A stretch of DNA of 64,000 nt from Pseudomonadota bacterium (GTDB lineage Bacteria; Myxococcota_A; UBA796; GCA-2862545), in NCBI GenBank assembly GCA_947475315.1, contig CANJMY010000002.1, positions 1 through 64,000 of the forward strand, read 5' to 3'. A program made the translations under genes and the position numbers. The notes beneath the pieces are model-generated. The model was not told the origin of the DNA and did no database searches. It worked only from the letters and a program-made list of their open reading frames with translations. Position 1 is the first letter of the stretch. Each line of letters opens with the position of its first letter. Positions 1 to 7,310 of this stretch are shown one piece after another.

Positions 1-103
1 CGAGCCCGGTTGGATCACGCTGGGCCGCGGCTTCGAGGATCTGCTGGAGCGCGAGTCGGGCTGGCTGGCGGCGGAACGGTGGATGGCGAAGGGGCGGCCG
101 TGA
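1..103 (+). CDS. IS4-family transposase, C-terminal fragment (cut by window edge)
   Basis: The last 33 residues match the C-terminus of the complete transposase encoded at 24060-25472 exactly. The visible part begins EPGWITLGRGF and ends KGRP before TGA at 101-103. The catalytic residues lie upstream, outside the window, so activity of this copy cannot be judged. Confidence 0.9.
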   Translation, partial: EPGWITLGRGFEDLLERESGWLAAERWMAKGRP

Positions 104-146
104 GCCAGGTTCTACGATCGCAATTCGACTTGTGATCGATGCTCAG
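1..146 (+). mobile_element. Right end of an IS4-family insertion sequence (copy 1, left part outside window)
   Basis: These 146 bases are identical to 25370-25515, the right end of the complete element in this window. Identity stops abruptly after GCTCAG in both places, which fixes the right end at 146. The last bases are the inverted complement of the left terminal repeat CTGAG.ATC...CACA seen at 23928. The copy is in the same orientation as the complete one, so the two bracket about 24 kb as direct repeats. Identity over the visible part suggests recent transposition or gene conversion. Confidence 0.93.
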
Positions 147-223
147 GCGCGGGGTGGGGTCGCCAGTTGACGAGGGACGGCGTGGAAACTACGTCAGCTC
201 CTTCAGGAGATCGGAGAGATCCC

Positions 224-460
224 ATGAGCACGATCCGCATCCGCCTTCCCGAGTCTCTTCACGAGGGCATCCGCGAGGCAGCCCGCAGGGAGGGCATCTC
301 CATCAACCAGTTCATCGCCAGCGCGGCGGGCGAGAAGCTCGCGGCGTGGGCGACCGAGTCGTACCTCGCGGAGCGCGCGCGCCGCGGAGATCGGTCGAAG
401 TTCGAGGCCGCGCTGGGTCGCGTGTCCGACAAGCAGCCCGAGCCGGGTGACGAGCTCTGA
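224..460 (+). CDS. Ribbon-helix-helix (HicB/Arc-like) antitoxin, no toxin partner visible
   Basis: A 78-residue protein that begins with a beta strand STIRIRLPESLH, followed by GIREAARREGISINQFI and a helical tail with an acidic C-terminus. This is the ribbon-helix-helix pattern of HicB-like and Arc/MetJ-type antitoxins, which dimerise and bind their own operator. The ATG at 224 has GGAGAG 5 nt upstream and places the strand at the N-terminus; an upstream in-frame ATG at 167 lacks this. No toxin gene follows (the next gene is on the other strand) and upstream is the IS end at 146, so the gene looks orphaned. The family is well supported; the exact antitoxin class is not. Confidence 0.7.
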   Translation: MSTIRIRLPESLHEGIREAARREGISINQFIASAAGEKLAAWATESYLAERARRGDRSKFEAALGRVSDKQPEPGDEL

Positions 461-520
461 GGGCGCTCGGCTCGAATCACGTCCCGACACCTCCCCGGCG
501 CACGCGCACCCCGTGCGGCC

Positions 521-1120
521 TCACCCCCGCAACAGCGCCTCCAGCCGCCGCCGCGGCACACGATCGATGGGCTTGGCGTCGATGCTGCTGAAGCGCGTGA
601 CGAAGAGCTCGCCGGGCTCGTAGACCGACAGCTCCACCTCGGATCCGCGGATCTCGAAGTGGTAGTGCACGTAACGGCCTAGGAGGCCGTCCTTCACGAC
701 CTCGTGCTCCATGCGCTCCGCGGCGTGGCCATGCCTGCGCAGCGCCTGCTCTAAGCGGTCGTGGCCTTCGCAGAAGAGCTGGATGTCGATGTCGCTGTTT
801 CGGTGGATGTTTCCCGTCGCGACAGACCCGATCAGCCGCGGCTCGAAGGCCTCGAGCTGCACCATCACCTCTAGGGCCACCCGCCGCATGTCGTCGAGGC
901 GCGCCCGGTGGCCCGCGGCGTCGAGCATCCGTGCGCGCGCGACGATGGCGTCCCGGATCTCCCCGTTCGAGGGGAGGGCGGCGTTGAAGCCCACCCGCAT
1001 CCCAAGCAGGTTGTCCGCCGCCATGCGCTTGGCTTCGATGTACTCGCGGACGTCCTCGTCCACCATCAGCCGGGCGGCCTCCTCCGCGATGGCGCGGCGC
1101 TGCCCCGGACGGCGACTCAA
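521..1120 (-). CDS. Nucleotidyltransferase-domain protein
   Basis: A 199-residue protein whose centre carries the nucleotidyltransferase signature GSVATGNIHRNSDIDIQLF, that is GS...TG.....SD.D with both metal-binding aspartates. The N-terminal ~90 residues are helical with a deamidase-free, basic composition; the C-terminal half is beta-rich. It overlaps the preceding HD-domain gene by 4 nt (ATGA), so the two are translated together. The pairing recalls tRNA nucleotidyltransferase / poly(A) polymerase enzymes, where NT and HD domains lie in one chain, but the tRNA-binding domains are missing here. Substrate unknown; a small-molecule or RNA nucleotidyltransferase is the reasonable range. Confidence 0.72.
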   Translation of the reverse strand: MSRRPGQRRAIAEEAARLMVDEDVREYIEAKRMAADNLLGMRVGFNAALPSNGEIRDAIVARARMLDAAGHRARLDDMRRVALEVMVQLEAFEPRLIGSVATGNIHRNSDIDIQLFCEGHDRLEQALRRHGHAAERMEHEVVKDGLLGRYVHYHFEIRGSEVELSVYEPGELFVTRFSSIDAKPIDRVPRRRLEALLRG

Positions 1121-1584
1121 GCGTGCACCCGGAGGGTGACCTCCAACACCACGTCCACGGCCTCATCGACCGAGCAGACGAGCGCATCCGGGTCACGGCC
1201 AGCGACGTCCCAGCGCCGCAGGGCCTCCAGGTCACGCAGGCGATCGGTGCCGCGCAGCCTTCGCCGGGCGCGCGCCGGGTCGCGCAGGAGGTCGAGGTGG
1301 TGGAGCACGAGCCACCGCACGCGCTCGGGCACCAGCTCACAGAGCAGCGCCGCCCCCTCCACCGCGTGGTCGCCACCCAGGCCCTTCCCGACGTCATGGA
1401 GCAGGGCGGTCGCCCACAGCTCCGGGTCATCCGTCCCTGTGCGGGCGTGCTGGTACACCTGCAGGGAGTGGTAGAGCGCGTCTCCCTCGGGATGCCAGCG
1501 GGCGTCCTGCTCCACGCCGTCGAGGCCCCAGAGGAGGTCCAGGAGATCCCGTCGGCGGGACTCCACAAGCTGCGATGTCGACAC
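1117..1584 (-). CDS. HD-domain phosphohydrolase resembling the CCA-enzyme HD domain
   Basis: A 155-residue protein with the full HD metal ligand set: H31 in WHPEGDALYHS, H39, H63-D64 in ALLHDVGKG and H73. The string RWHPEGD followed by H and ALLHDVGK is characteristic of the HD domain of bacterial tRNA nucleotidyltransferases, which has phosphodiesterase or phosphatase activity. It is the first gene of a two-gene operon; its stop overlaps the start of the nucleotidyltransferase gene. The start is GTG at 1584; a TTG a few codons later is possible. Upstream (1585-1854) there is no gene, only the hairpin described separately. Confidence 0.75.
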   Translation of the reverse strand: MSTSQLVESRRRDLLDLLWGLDGVEQDARWHPEGDALYHSLQVYQHARTGTDDPELWATALLHDVGKGLGGDHAVEGAALLCELVPERVRWLVLHHLDLLRDPARARRRLRGTDRLRDLEALRRWDVAGRDPDALVCSVDEAVDVVLEVTLRVHA

Positions 1585-1750
1585 TCGTCACCGCGAGCGG
1601 GCATCAAGCGTGTGCCCGTCGCTGGACGCGTGCGCTATGCGCGCGGGCCGACCCTCGTCAAATCCCGCTCACCCCGTCGCCCGCGCGTACCACGCCTCCA
1701 CGACGTCCCCGCGGCCGGCGCCGCGTGCGCAGCGCGCCCTGTCCAGCCGC

Positions 1751-1772
1751 AAGTAGGCATCGTGGCCTACTT
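1751..1772. repeat. Perfect inverted repeat in gene-free stretch
   Basis: Arms AAGTAGGC and GCCTACTT (8 bp) enclose a 6-nt loop; with one bulged C the stem can extend to CCG/CGG for 11 bp. It sits in the 270-bp gap between the HD gene and the PIN remnant. There is no T-run on either strand, so it is not a classical terminator. It could be an operator, a REP-like element or a scar. Nothing else was recognised in 1585-1854. Confidence 0.5.
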
Positions 1773-1854
1773 CGGGCGTCCGACACGCCGCCCGGACGGG
1801 ATGACGAGCGCTGAGGGCCGGATCGGGCTCGCGATGACCACGGGAACCGGCAAA

Positions 1855-1965
1855 CTACTCCGGCTCGGTCCAGATCACGACGCCCGGGAAAGTCGCCTCG
1901 ACACGGATTCGCACCTCGCGGTCGAACGCCGCCACAAACACGGAGGCGTCAAGCACCGCATTCAA
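1855..1965 (-). pseudogene. PIN-domain toxin remnant with internal deletion
   Basis: A 36-residue frame starts at a TTG that overlaps the antitoxin stop (TTGA), the usual coupling in VapBC-like pairs. It begins NAVLDASVFVAAFD, the first strand of a PIN nuclease with the first acidic residue, and ends ATFPGVVIWTEPE, which resembles a PIN C-terminus. PIN toxins are usually about 120-140 residues, so roughly 100 residues carrying the remaining catalytic acids are missing. I infer an in-frame internal deletion and loss of nuclease activity. The rival reading is chance similarity of the last residues. Confidence 0.55.
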
Positions 1966-2222
1966 CGCCGCCCCTCGCCGACAAGCTCCAACGCATCGAA
2001 CTCGGACGACGCGCGCTCGACGCGCTGGAGACTGCTCCACAGCGCCCGAGCGACCGAGACCTCCGCGTCCGTCAGCGTACGGGGCGCGGACTGAATCGGC
2101 ACGACGCGCACAGCGGGCTCACCGTCCACCGTGATGATGGTGTCCGTGCCGCTCAGGCGGACCTTGCGCACCAGCTCCGCCAGCTTGGCCTTGGCCTCTG
2201 CGAGGCTCACGACGTCGCTCAC
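1962..2222 (-). CDS. Phd/YefM-family antitoxin
   Basis: An 86-residue protein with the Phd/YefM N-terminal pattern SLAEAKAKLAELVRKV, then TDTIITVDGEPAVRVVPI, the strand-turn-strand that ends the DNA-binding part. The C-terminal region would neutralise a toxin. I chose GTG at 2222 because GGAGGT lies 4 nt upstream; earlier in-frame starts would put the promoter inside the gene. The partner is the deleted PIN gene immediately downstream, so this antitoxin now has no functional cognate toxin at its own locus. A good promoter is visible at 2240-2269. Confidence 0.82.
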   Translation of the reverse strand: MSDVVSLAEAKAKLAELVRKVRLSGTDTIITVDGEPAVRVVPIQSAPRTLTDAEVSVARALWSSLQRVERASSEFDALELVGEGRR

Positions 2223-2239
2223 GGCCACCTCCGTCGACC

Positions 2240-2269
2240 AGTATAGGCGACCCCCGCTCACCTTGTCGC
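2240..2269 (-). promoter_or_regulatory. Sigma-70-type promoter of the antitoxin operon
   Basis: On the minus strand GCGACA and TATACT are separated by 18 nt, a good -35/-10 pair, about 18 nt before the GTG start of the Phd-like gene. It is one of the few near-consensus promoters in this GC-rich window. The -35 overlaps the 3' end of the methyltransferase gene. Autoregulation by the antitoxin is expected from the family but no clear palindrome is visible. Confidence 0.6.
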
Positions 2270-2935
2270 CCCCGCGTACCACCCCACGACCCGGTCGCCG
2301 CGGTCATCGACGACCTCGACCGCAGCCTCACCCATCCCCTTCCGCAGCTCCACGATCACCCGCCGCACCCCGACCCTCACCACCCGCGCCGCGTGAAACC
2401 CCGTCGGCACCGCGGCGAGCAAGTCCCCCTCCCGCTCGACCGGCACCACGAACCACGCGCTCCCGACCGGCGACAGCCGCCCGCACGCCACGCCGACGAA
2501 CGCCCCCACCGTCGCCGTCGACTCAAACCGCGCCGTCGACCGCCACCCGTCCTGTGGCGCCGGCCCCGACCCCGCCGCAAAGAACGGCGGGTTCGACACC
2601 ACGCAGTCCACCGACGGACCGACCGCCACGTCCCGCACGTCGGCCGTCCGGAAGTCGACGCTCCCCGCCAGCGCGCTCTCGGCGACCGCCACGTCCCAAC
2701 CCGCGCGCCACTCCGGTCGCACGTCGACCGCCTCCACGTTCGCGCCAAGACGCGCGAGCAGCAGCGCCATGATCCCCGACCCGGTGCCCAGGTCGAGCGC
2801 GGTCGCCGGGACGCCGTCCTCAGTCGCCAGCCCCACCAGCCAGAACGCCTCCGACCCGTAGCGGAAGCCCTTGCGCGGCTGCGGCACGACCAGCCCCGGC
2901 GCCGGGGTGTCGCGCGTCCAGTCGCCCTGGGTCAC
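2258..2935 (-). CDS. TrmN6-like class I SAM methyltransferase
   Basis: A 225-residue Rossmann methyltransferase. After an N-terminal part ending QPRKGFRYGSEAFWL it shows motif I LDLGTGSGIMALLLA, an acidic residue after strand 2 (VDVRPEW) and the catalytic motif VSNPPFF. NPPF together with the upstream R.G.....WL element is typical of tRNA1(Val) adenine-37 N6-methyltransferases of the TrmN/YfiC group, so a nucleic-acid adenine target is likely. The GTG start at 2935 overlaps the stop of the lipoprotein gene (GTGA). It is the last gene of the kinase-DUF2058-lipoprotein run. The exact target RNA is not proven. Confidence 0.78.
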   Translation of the reverse strand: MTQGDWTRDTPAPGLVVPQPRKGFRYGSEAFWLVGLATEDGVPATALDLGTGSGIMALLLARLGANVEAVDVRPEWRAGWDVAVAESALAGSVDFRTADVRDVAVGPSVDCVVSNPPFFAAGSGPAPQDGWRSTARFESTATVGAFVGVACGRLSPVGSAWFVVPVEREGDLLAAVPTGFHAARVVRVGVRRVIVELRKGMGEAAVEVVDDRGDRVVGWYAGATR

Positions 2936-3384
2936 GGGCCGTCGAGCGGGAGCGAGTCGACCACCTGCACCTGCAGCGTGCCGTCGATGAAGCCCTCGAT
3001 CAGGACCGCGCGGCCGATCTCGTCCCACAGCACGTCGGCGCCGTCGCCTTTGAGCGTCAGGCGGACGTGGTTCTCGGCGTCGTCGAGCGCGATGCCGTGC
3101 TCGGTCCGCGCGACGGAGCCCACCCACACGCTCATGCCGTGCAGGCCCTCGAGCACCCGCCACGACGTGACCCGGATGGCGCCCTTGTGCGTCACGCCCT
3201 CCAGCTCCACCGTGTAGCCATCCAGCCGGGCGAGCGCGGCGCTCGGGCCGTTGAGCTCCAGCGGGCGCGACTTGCCGTTGGTCGACGCCACGATCAGGGC
3301 GTCGCCGTCGCGCTGCAGTGAGCCGGTCGCGCGGACCGCGTAGGCGCAGCCGGACAGCATGAGCGAGAGGATCAGGAACCTCAC
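2932..3384 (-). CDS. Small lipoprotein of unknown function
   Basis: A 150-residue protein that starts RFLILSLMLSGC, a short type II signal peptide with a lipobox cysteine at residue 12. The mature part is predominantly beta with the text TVELEGVTHKGAIRVTSW and a repeat of VWVGSVARTEHG, suggesting a small OB-like or beta-barrel domain that handles a property called ELEG/VEVQVVDS; no catalytic motif is visible. Starts and stops overlap both neighbours by GTGA, so it is translationally locked between DUF2058 and the methyltransferase. Likely attached to the inner face of the outer membrane or to the periplasmic side of the inner membrane. Confidence 0.75.
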   Translation of the reverse strand: MRFLILSLMLSGCAYAVRATGSLQRDGDALIVASTNGKSRPLELNGPSAALARLDGYTVELEGVTHKGAIRVTSWRVLEGLHGMSVWVGSVARTEHGIALDDAENHVRLTLKGDGADVLWDEIGRAVLIEGFIDGTLQVQVVDSLPLDGP

Positions 3385-3965
3385 GGCGCCTCCCGGACGC
3401 GGTGCGGGCGCAGCGACGTCTCCCACTCCCGCCGCATCAGCGACTGAGACGGATCCGAGAAGTGCTCGGAGTCGGTCACCCAGTGGACCAGCGCCGCGGG
3501 CGCCACCTCGGCCAGCTTCTGCGCGGCGCGCTCGGTGACCACGAAGTGCTCCGCGCTGCCGTCCTCGCGCCTGTAGCCCGCGATGCCAAGGCGACCGGCG
3601 CGCAGGTCGCGGGCGGCGCCCTCCGACAGCCACAGCAGGCCGATGCCCGGCCCGTCGACGCGCTTGTGGTGGAACGGGATCGGCCCCTTGGCCCCGACCC
3701 GGTTGGCCTGCACGATCTGCCGCACGCGCAGGACGGACTCGCGGGCCTCGATCTCGGCCTGGGCCACGCGGCGGGCCTCCAGGCGGGCGGCGAGTGCTGT
3801 GGCGGCGGACTCCTCGCGGGCCTTGGCCTCCTCCGCCTCGCGCACGCGCTTGGCGTCGCGGCTGGACTGGTCGGACTTGCGCTCGTCCTTGAGCTCGCGG
3901 GCGATCTGCTTCGCGCGCTTCTCGGACACCAGACCCTTGGCCAGCAGCTGGTCGCGCAGCGACAC
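3381..3965 (-). CDS. DUF2058 (YaiL-like) protein
   Basis: A 194-residue, highly charged protein. The N-terminus SLRDQLLAKGLVSEKRAKQ and the long basic coiled stretch of K, R and E up to about residue 75, followed by a conserved globular end, match DUF2058 (E. coli YaiL), a nucleoprotein/polysome-associated family of unclear role. The GTG at 3965 follows GGGGGAG at good spacing. It sits 50 nt after the kinase stop and overlaps the lipoprotein start by GTGA. In the C-terminal part HFVVTERAAQKLAEVAPAAL probably forms the conserved domain. Confidence 0.78.
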   Translation of the reverse strand: MSLRDQLLAKGLVSEKRAKQIARELKDERKSDQSSRDAKRVREAEEAKAREESAATALAARLEARRVAQAEIEARESVLRVRQIVQANRVGAKGPIPFHHKRVDGPGIGLLWLSEGAARDLRAGRLGIAGYRREDGSAEHFVVTERAAQKLAEVAPAALVHWVTDSEHFSDPSQSLMRREWETSLRPHRVREAP

Positions 3966-4015
3966 GTCGACTCCCCCGGTGCAAGGCGTGCGGCCGCGGA
4001 GGCCCGCGGCGCGGT

Positions 4016-5491
4016 TCAGGCGATCTCGGCGATCCCGATGGCGCGGCCCTCTTCGATCGCCACGTGGCCGATGCGCTGGGCGCCCACGCCCGGCACCGCC
4101 GACGAGGCCACCGCGGACATGACGATCTTGCCGCGATGCGAGGACAGGTTCATCATCCAGCGGGCCAGGAAGAAGGGCCCCGCCAGCTCCCACGCGCGGC
4201 CGGGGCGGCGCGTGTCGGCGAAGATGCGGGCCTTGCCAGGTGCCAGGCCCACGGCCAGCTTGCCGCCGCGCTCCTTGGTGGACTGACGGACCCGGCGCAG
4301 CGCGTCGAGCGCCTTCTCCACCGACGCCGCGAGGGTGTCCTCCACCGACCAGACCGCCAGCACGCTGCCGCCCTCGCGCTCCCAGATCTGCGCGCCCTGG
4401 CGGACCAGCTCGTCGCCCACGGCCTCGGCCGCCTGCGAGATGTCGTCCACCGCCAGCGGGTGCGCGCCGGAGCCGACCTCGAGCGAGGCCACCACCAGCG
4501 TCTCGACCGTGCTCTTGACCTTGGGCAGCGGCGCCGCCTCGCCCTCCGGGCCCATGCCCTGCAGGAACGCGGCGAGGTCGTTGTTGGTGACGCGGTGGCC
4601 CTCACGCACCATCAACATGCCGATCGCGTCGAGCATCTCGGAGGCGGACTGGTAGCGCTGGCCGGACTGCCTCGCGAGCGACTTGAGGATGACGCCCTCA
4701 AGCTCCTCGGAGATCTGCGCGCGGTACAGGCGCGGCGACGGGACCTCAGCGCGCTTGACGCGGGTGAGCGTCTCGTCCTTGTTCTTGCCCTTGAACAGGC
4801 GGCGGCCGGTCAGGACCTCCCACAGCAGGATGCCCAGCGAGAACAGATCCGAGCGGCCGTCGACCGCCTGGTTGTCGATCTGCTCGGGGCTCATGTAGGC
4901 GTACTTGCCGCGCACCGTGTCGTGCAGGGACGCCATCTGGAAGGCCGCGCGGCTGATGCCGAAGTCGGTGATCTTCACCTCACCGGCGTGGCTGATCAGC
5001 ACGTTGTGGGGCGAGATGTCGCAGTGGACGATGGCGAGCGGCGCGCCCTGCTCGTCCTTGCGCTCGTGGGCGAAGCGCAGGGCCTTGAGGACCTCGCTCG
5101 CGATGAACAGCGCCAGCCCGACCGGGAACGGCTCCTGCTCCTGCACCCGCTTGACCAGGCGCGAGAGGTCCGTGCCCTGCACGTACTCCATGGCCATGTA
5201 CAGGGTGCCTTCGGCCGTGCCGAGGTCGAACACCTGCACGATGTTCTGGTGCTGCAGCAGCACCGCGATCCGCGCCTCGTCGATGAAGAGCTTCACGAAC
5301 TCCTCGTCGCGAGCGAGCTCGGCGAGGATCTTCTTGATGACAAGGGTCTTCTCGAACCCGGCGAGGCCGTACGCCCGGGCCATCCAGACCTCGGCCATAC
5401 CGCCCACCGCGATCTGTTCGATGAGGTGATACTCCCCGAACTGCTGGGGTGCGCCCTCGTTCGCCAACCGCCCTCCCGACACCGGGGGCAT
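4016..5491 (-). CDS. Ser/Thr protein kinase (non-RD) with degenerate cyclase-like C-terminal domain
   Basis: A 491-residue cytoplasmic kinase. Visible are the Gly-rich loop AVGGMAEVW (28-36), the ATP lysine K53 in LVIKK, the helix-C glutamate E72, the catalytic loop IVHCDISPHNVLI with D158 and N163, DFG at 177-179 and the APE-equivalent MSPEQ. The loop is HCD rather than HRD, so it is a non-RD kinase not needing classic activation-loop phosphorylation. After ~residue 320 comes a domain ETLVVASLEV...GGKLAVGLAPGKA that resembles a class III nucleotide cyclase fold without its catalytic residues. No membrane segment. It heads the operon to the methyltransferase and is divergent from mazG 39 bp away. 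Confidence 0.88.
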   Translation of the reverse strand: MPPVSGGRLANEGAPQQFGEYHLIEQIAVGGMAEVWMARAYGLAGFEKTLVIKKILAELARDEEFVKLFIDEARIAVLLQHQNIVQVFDLGTAEGTLYMAMEYVQGTDLSRLVKRVQEQEPFPVGLALFIASEVLKALRFAHERKDEQGAPLAIVHCDISPHNVLISHAGEVKITDFGISRAAFQMASLHDTVRGKYAYMSPEQIDNQAVDGRSDLFSLGILLWEVLTGRRLFKGKNKDETLTRVKRAEVPSPRLYRAQISEELEGVILKSLARQSGQRYQSASEMLDAIGMLMVREGHRVTNNDLAAFLQGMGPEGEAAPLPKVKSTVETLVVASLEVGSGAHPLAVDDISQAAEAVGDELVRQGAQIWEREGGSVLAVWSVEDTLAASVEKALDALRRVRQSTKERGGKLAVGLAPGKARIFADTRRPGRAWELAGPFFLARWMMNLSSHRGKIVMSAVASSAVPGVGAQRIGHVAIEEGRAIGIAEIA

Positions 5492-5530
5492 CCTACCCCG
5501 ATCCAGACATCTTGCCGCTACGGAGAACCG

Positions 5531-6292
5531 ATGGAAGCGTTCGACCGCCTGATCGACGTGGTCCGCACCCTACGGGGACCGCGGGGCTGCGACTGGGATC
5601 GCGCCCAGACTCCCGCCACTTTGCGCCCGTACTTGCTGGAAGAAGCCTACGAGGCGTTGGAAGCCATCGACCGCGGCGACGCCCAGGCCACGGCCAAGGA
5701 GCTGGGCGATCTGCTCTTCCTGATCACCTCGATCGGCCTGGCCCACGAGGAGCGCGGCGCGTTCGACCTGTCGGAGATCCCCAAGACCGTCGCCGACAAG
5801 ATGATCCGCCGCCACCCGCACGTCTTCGGCGACGCCGCCGAGCGGCCGCTGTGGGAGGAGACCAAGCAGGAGGAGCGCGCCGCCGAGGGCCGGGACCGCT
5901 CCGTGCTCGAAGGCCTGCCGCGCGCCCTGCCCGCCTTGCTGCGCGCCGCGCGGGTGTCCGCCCGCGCCGCCAGCGTGGGCTTTGACTGGCCCGACCGCGA
6001 CGGCGTGCGCGCCAAGGTGGACGAGGAGCTGGCCGAGCTGGACGAGGCCCTGGCCGACGGCGCCCCCGACGCCATCGCCGAGGAGTTCGGCGACCTGCTG
6101 TTCAGCCTGGTCAACCTGGGCCGGTTCCTGCCCGTCGGCGCCGAAGACGCGCTGCGCATGGGCACCGACAAGTTCGAGCGCCGCTTCCGCGCCATGGAGC
6201 GCGCCCTCTTGGAGGCAGGCGGATCCGTGTCTACGACAGACCCCACCGCGCTGGAAGCCGCGTGGGAGAAGGCCAAGGAGGCCGTCGGATGA
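5531..6292 (+). CDS. mazG: Nucleoside triphosphate pyrophosphohydrolase MazG
   Basis: A 253-residue tandem MazG protein that hydrolyses (d)NTPs to NMP and PPi, sanitising the nucleotide pool. The first domain shows GCDWDRAQTPATLRPYLLEEAYE and the metal-binding EE..E with ELGDLLF; the second repeats EELAELDEAL and EEFGDLLFSLVNLGRF. Length and the hallmark GCPWD-type N-terminus (here GCDWD) fit full-length MazG. ATG at 5531 follows CGGAGA. The stop overlaps the fxsA start by ATGA. The promoter region is the 39-bp gap shared with the divergent kinase. Confidence 0.92.
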   Translation: MEAFDRLIDVVRTLRGPRGCDWDRAQTPATLRPYLLEEAYEALEAIDRGDAQATAKELGDLLFLITSIGLAHEERGAFDLSEIPKTVADKMIRRHPHVFGDAAERPLWEETKQEERAAEGRDRSVLEGLPRALPALLRAARVSARAASVGFDWPDRDGVRAKVDEELAELDEALADGAPDAIAEEFGDLLFSLVNLGRFLPVGAEDALRMGTDKFERRFRAMERALLEAGGSVSTTDPTALEAAWEKAKEAVG

Positions 6293-6780
6293 TCCCGCTG
6301 TTTGTGCTGTTCACGGTGATCCCTGCCCTGGACCTCTGGCTGCTGGTCAAGCTCGGCGGCGCGCTGGGCGCGTGGAACACCGTGTTCCTCACCGTCTTCA
6401 TCAGCCTGACGGGCGCGTCGCTCGCCAAGGCCGAGGGCGCCGTGGTGCTGCGCCAGATGGCCGAAGACGCGGCCAAGGGCGTCCCGCCCGCGGGCAAGAT
6501 GCTGGAGGGCGCCATGGTCTTCGCGGGCGGCCTGTTCCTGTTCACCCCGGGCCTGATCACCGACACCGTCGGCCTGCTCTTCCTGTTCCCGCCCACCCGG
6601 CGCCTGATCGCCCCGCGGATCGGGGGCTGGTTCGCCCGCCGCGTCGCGAACGGCGGCTGGGTCGCCCAGGTCGGCCCCGACATTCGCTACGGGCAGGTCG
6701 ACCCCGAGCCCGCCCCGCGGCAAGAGACGCCGCCCGCCACGCCGCGCCCCACCAAGCGCTTCGACCACCCTGTCGCCTGA
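6289..6780 (+). CDS. fxsA: FxsA family membrane protein
   Basis: A 163-residue integral membrane protein. It begins MIPLFVLFTVIPALDLWLLV, then a second hydrophobic segment NTVFLTVFISLTGASLAKAEG and a third with GGLFLFTPGLITDTVGLLFL, followed by RRLIAP and a cytoplasmic, proline-rich tail. G.L.FTPG..TD..G is the FxsA signature; in E. coli FxsA affects phage exclusion, but its ordinary role is not known. It is translationally coupled to mazG and followed after 11 nt by the TPR gene. Confidence 0.9.
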   Translation: MIPLFVLFTVIPALDLWLLVKLGGALGAWNTVFLTVFISLTGASLAKAEGAVVLRQMAEDAAKGVPPAGKMLEGAMVFAGGLFLFTPGLITDTVGLLFLFPPTRRLIAPRIGGWFARRVANGGWVAQVGPDIRYGQVDPEPAPRQETPPATPRPTKRFDHPVA

Positions 6781-6791
6781 AGGACTCCTCG

Positions 6792-7310
6792 ATGACGTCG
6801 TTTGAAGATCAAGAGCAGTCGGTCCTCGACGACCTCGCCGATCGCTTCATGGCTGCGCTGAACGCCAAGGACCACGGCAACGTGGACAAGGCGGAGGAGC
6901 TGCTGCTCGAAATCCTCAAGATCGAGCCGCGCCTGCCCGAGCCCCACCTGGAGCTGGCCCGCCTGCTGCTGGACACCGAGCGCACCCGCGACGCCGAGCC
7001 CCACGCCCGCGAGGCCATCGCCCACCTGCGCGCCGGCGGTCAGTGGATCGACGAGGTCCCCGAGAACGTGCTGCAGGCGCTCGCCCACGCCACCCTCGCC
7101 GAGATCTTGCGCCGCCAGGCCGACGAGGACGACGTGATCTTCGGCGACCCCGCCGGCTTCAAGGCCTTGGTCGACGAGGCCAAGCTGCACTTCGCGCGCG
7201 CCTCCGAACTGGATCCGTCGGATGCGTACAGCAGCTACCACGCGTACTTCTTGGGCCCCGCCCCTGGTCAGAAGCCGATCGTCCCGGCGATCGAGTCGGA
7301 CGAGGACTAG
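6792..7310 (+). CDS. TPR-repeat protein
   Basis: A 172-residue cytoplasmic helical protein. Residues ~20-80 form TPR-like helix pairs (AEELLLEILKIEPRLPEPHLEL and LLDTERTRDAEPHAREAI), and the C-terminal part adds LHFARASELDPSDAYSSY, another TPR. The C-terminus is Pro/acidic. It is the third gene of the mazG-fxsA run, with start ATG at 6792. No enzyme motif; probably an adaptor. Its stop overlaps the convergent YkgJ-type gene by 4 nt. Confidence 0.75.
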   Translation: MTSFEDQEQSVLDDLADRFMAALNAKDHGNVDKAEELLLEILKIEPRLPEPHLELARLLLDTERTRDAEPHAREAIAHLRAGGQWIDEVPENVLQALAHATLAEILRRQADEDDVIFGDPAGFKALVDEAKLHFARASELDPSDAYSSYHAYFLGPAPGQKPIVPAIESDED

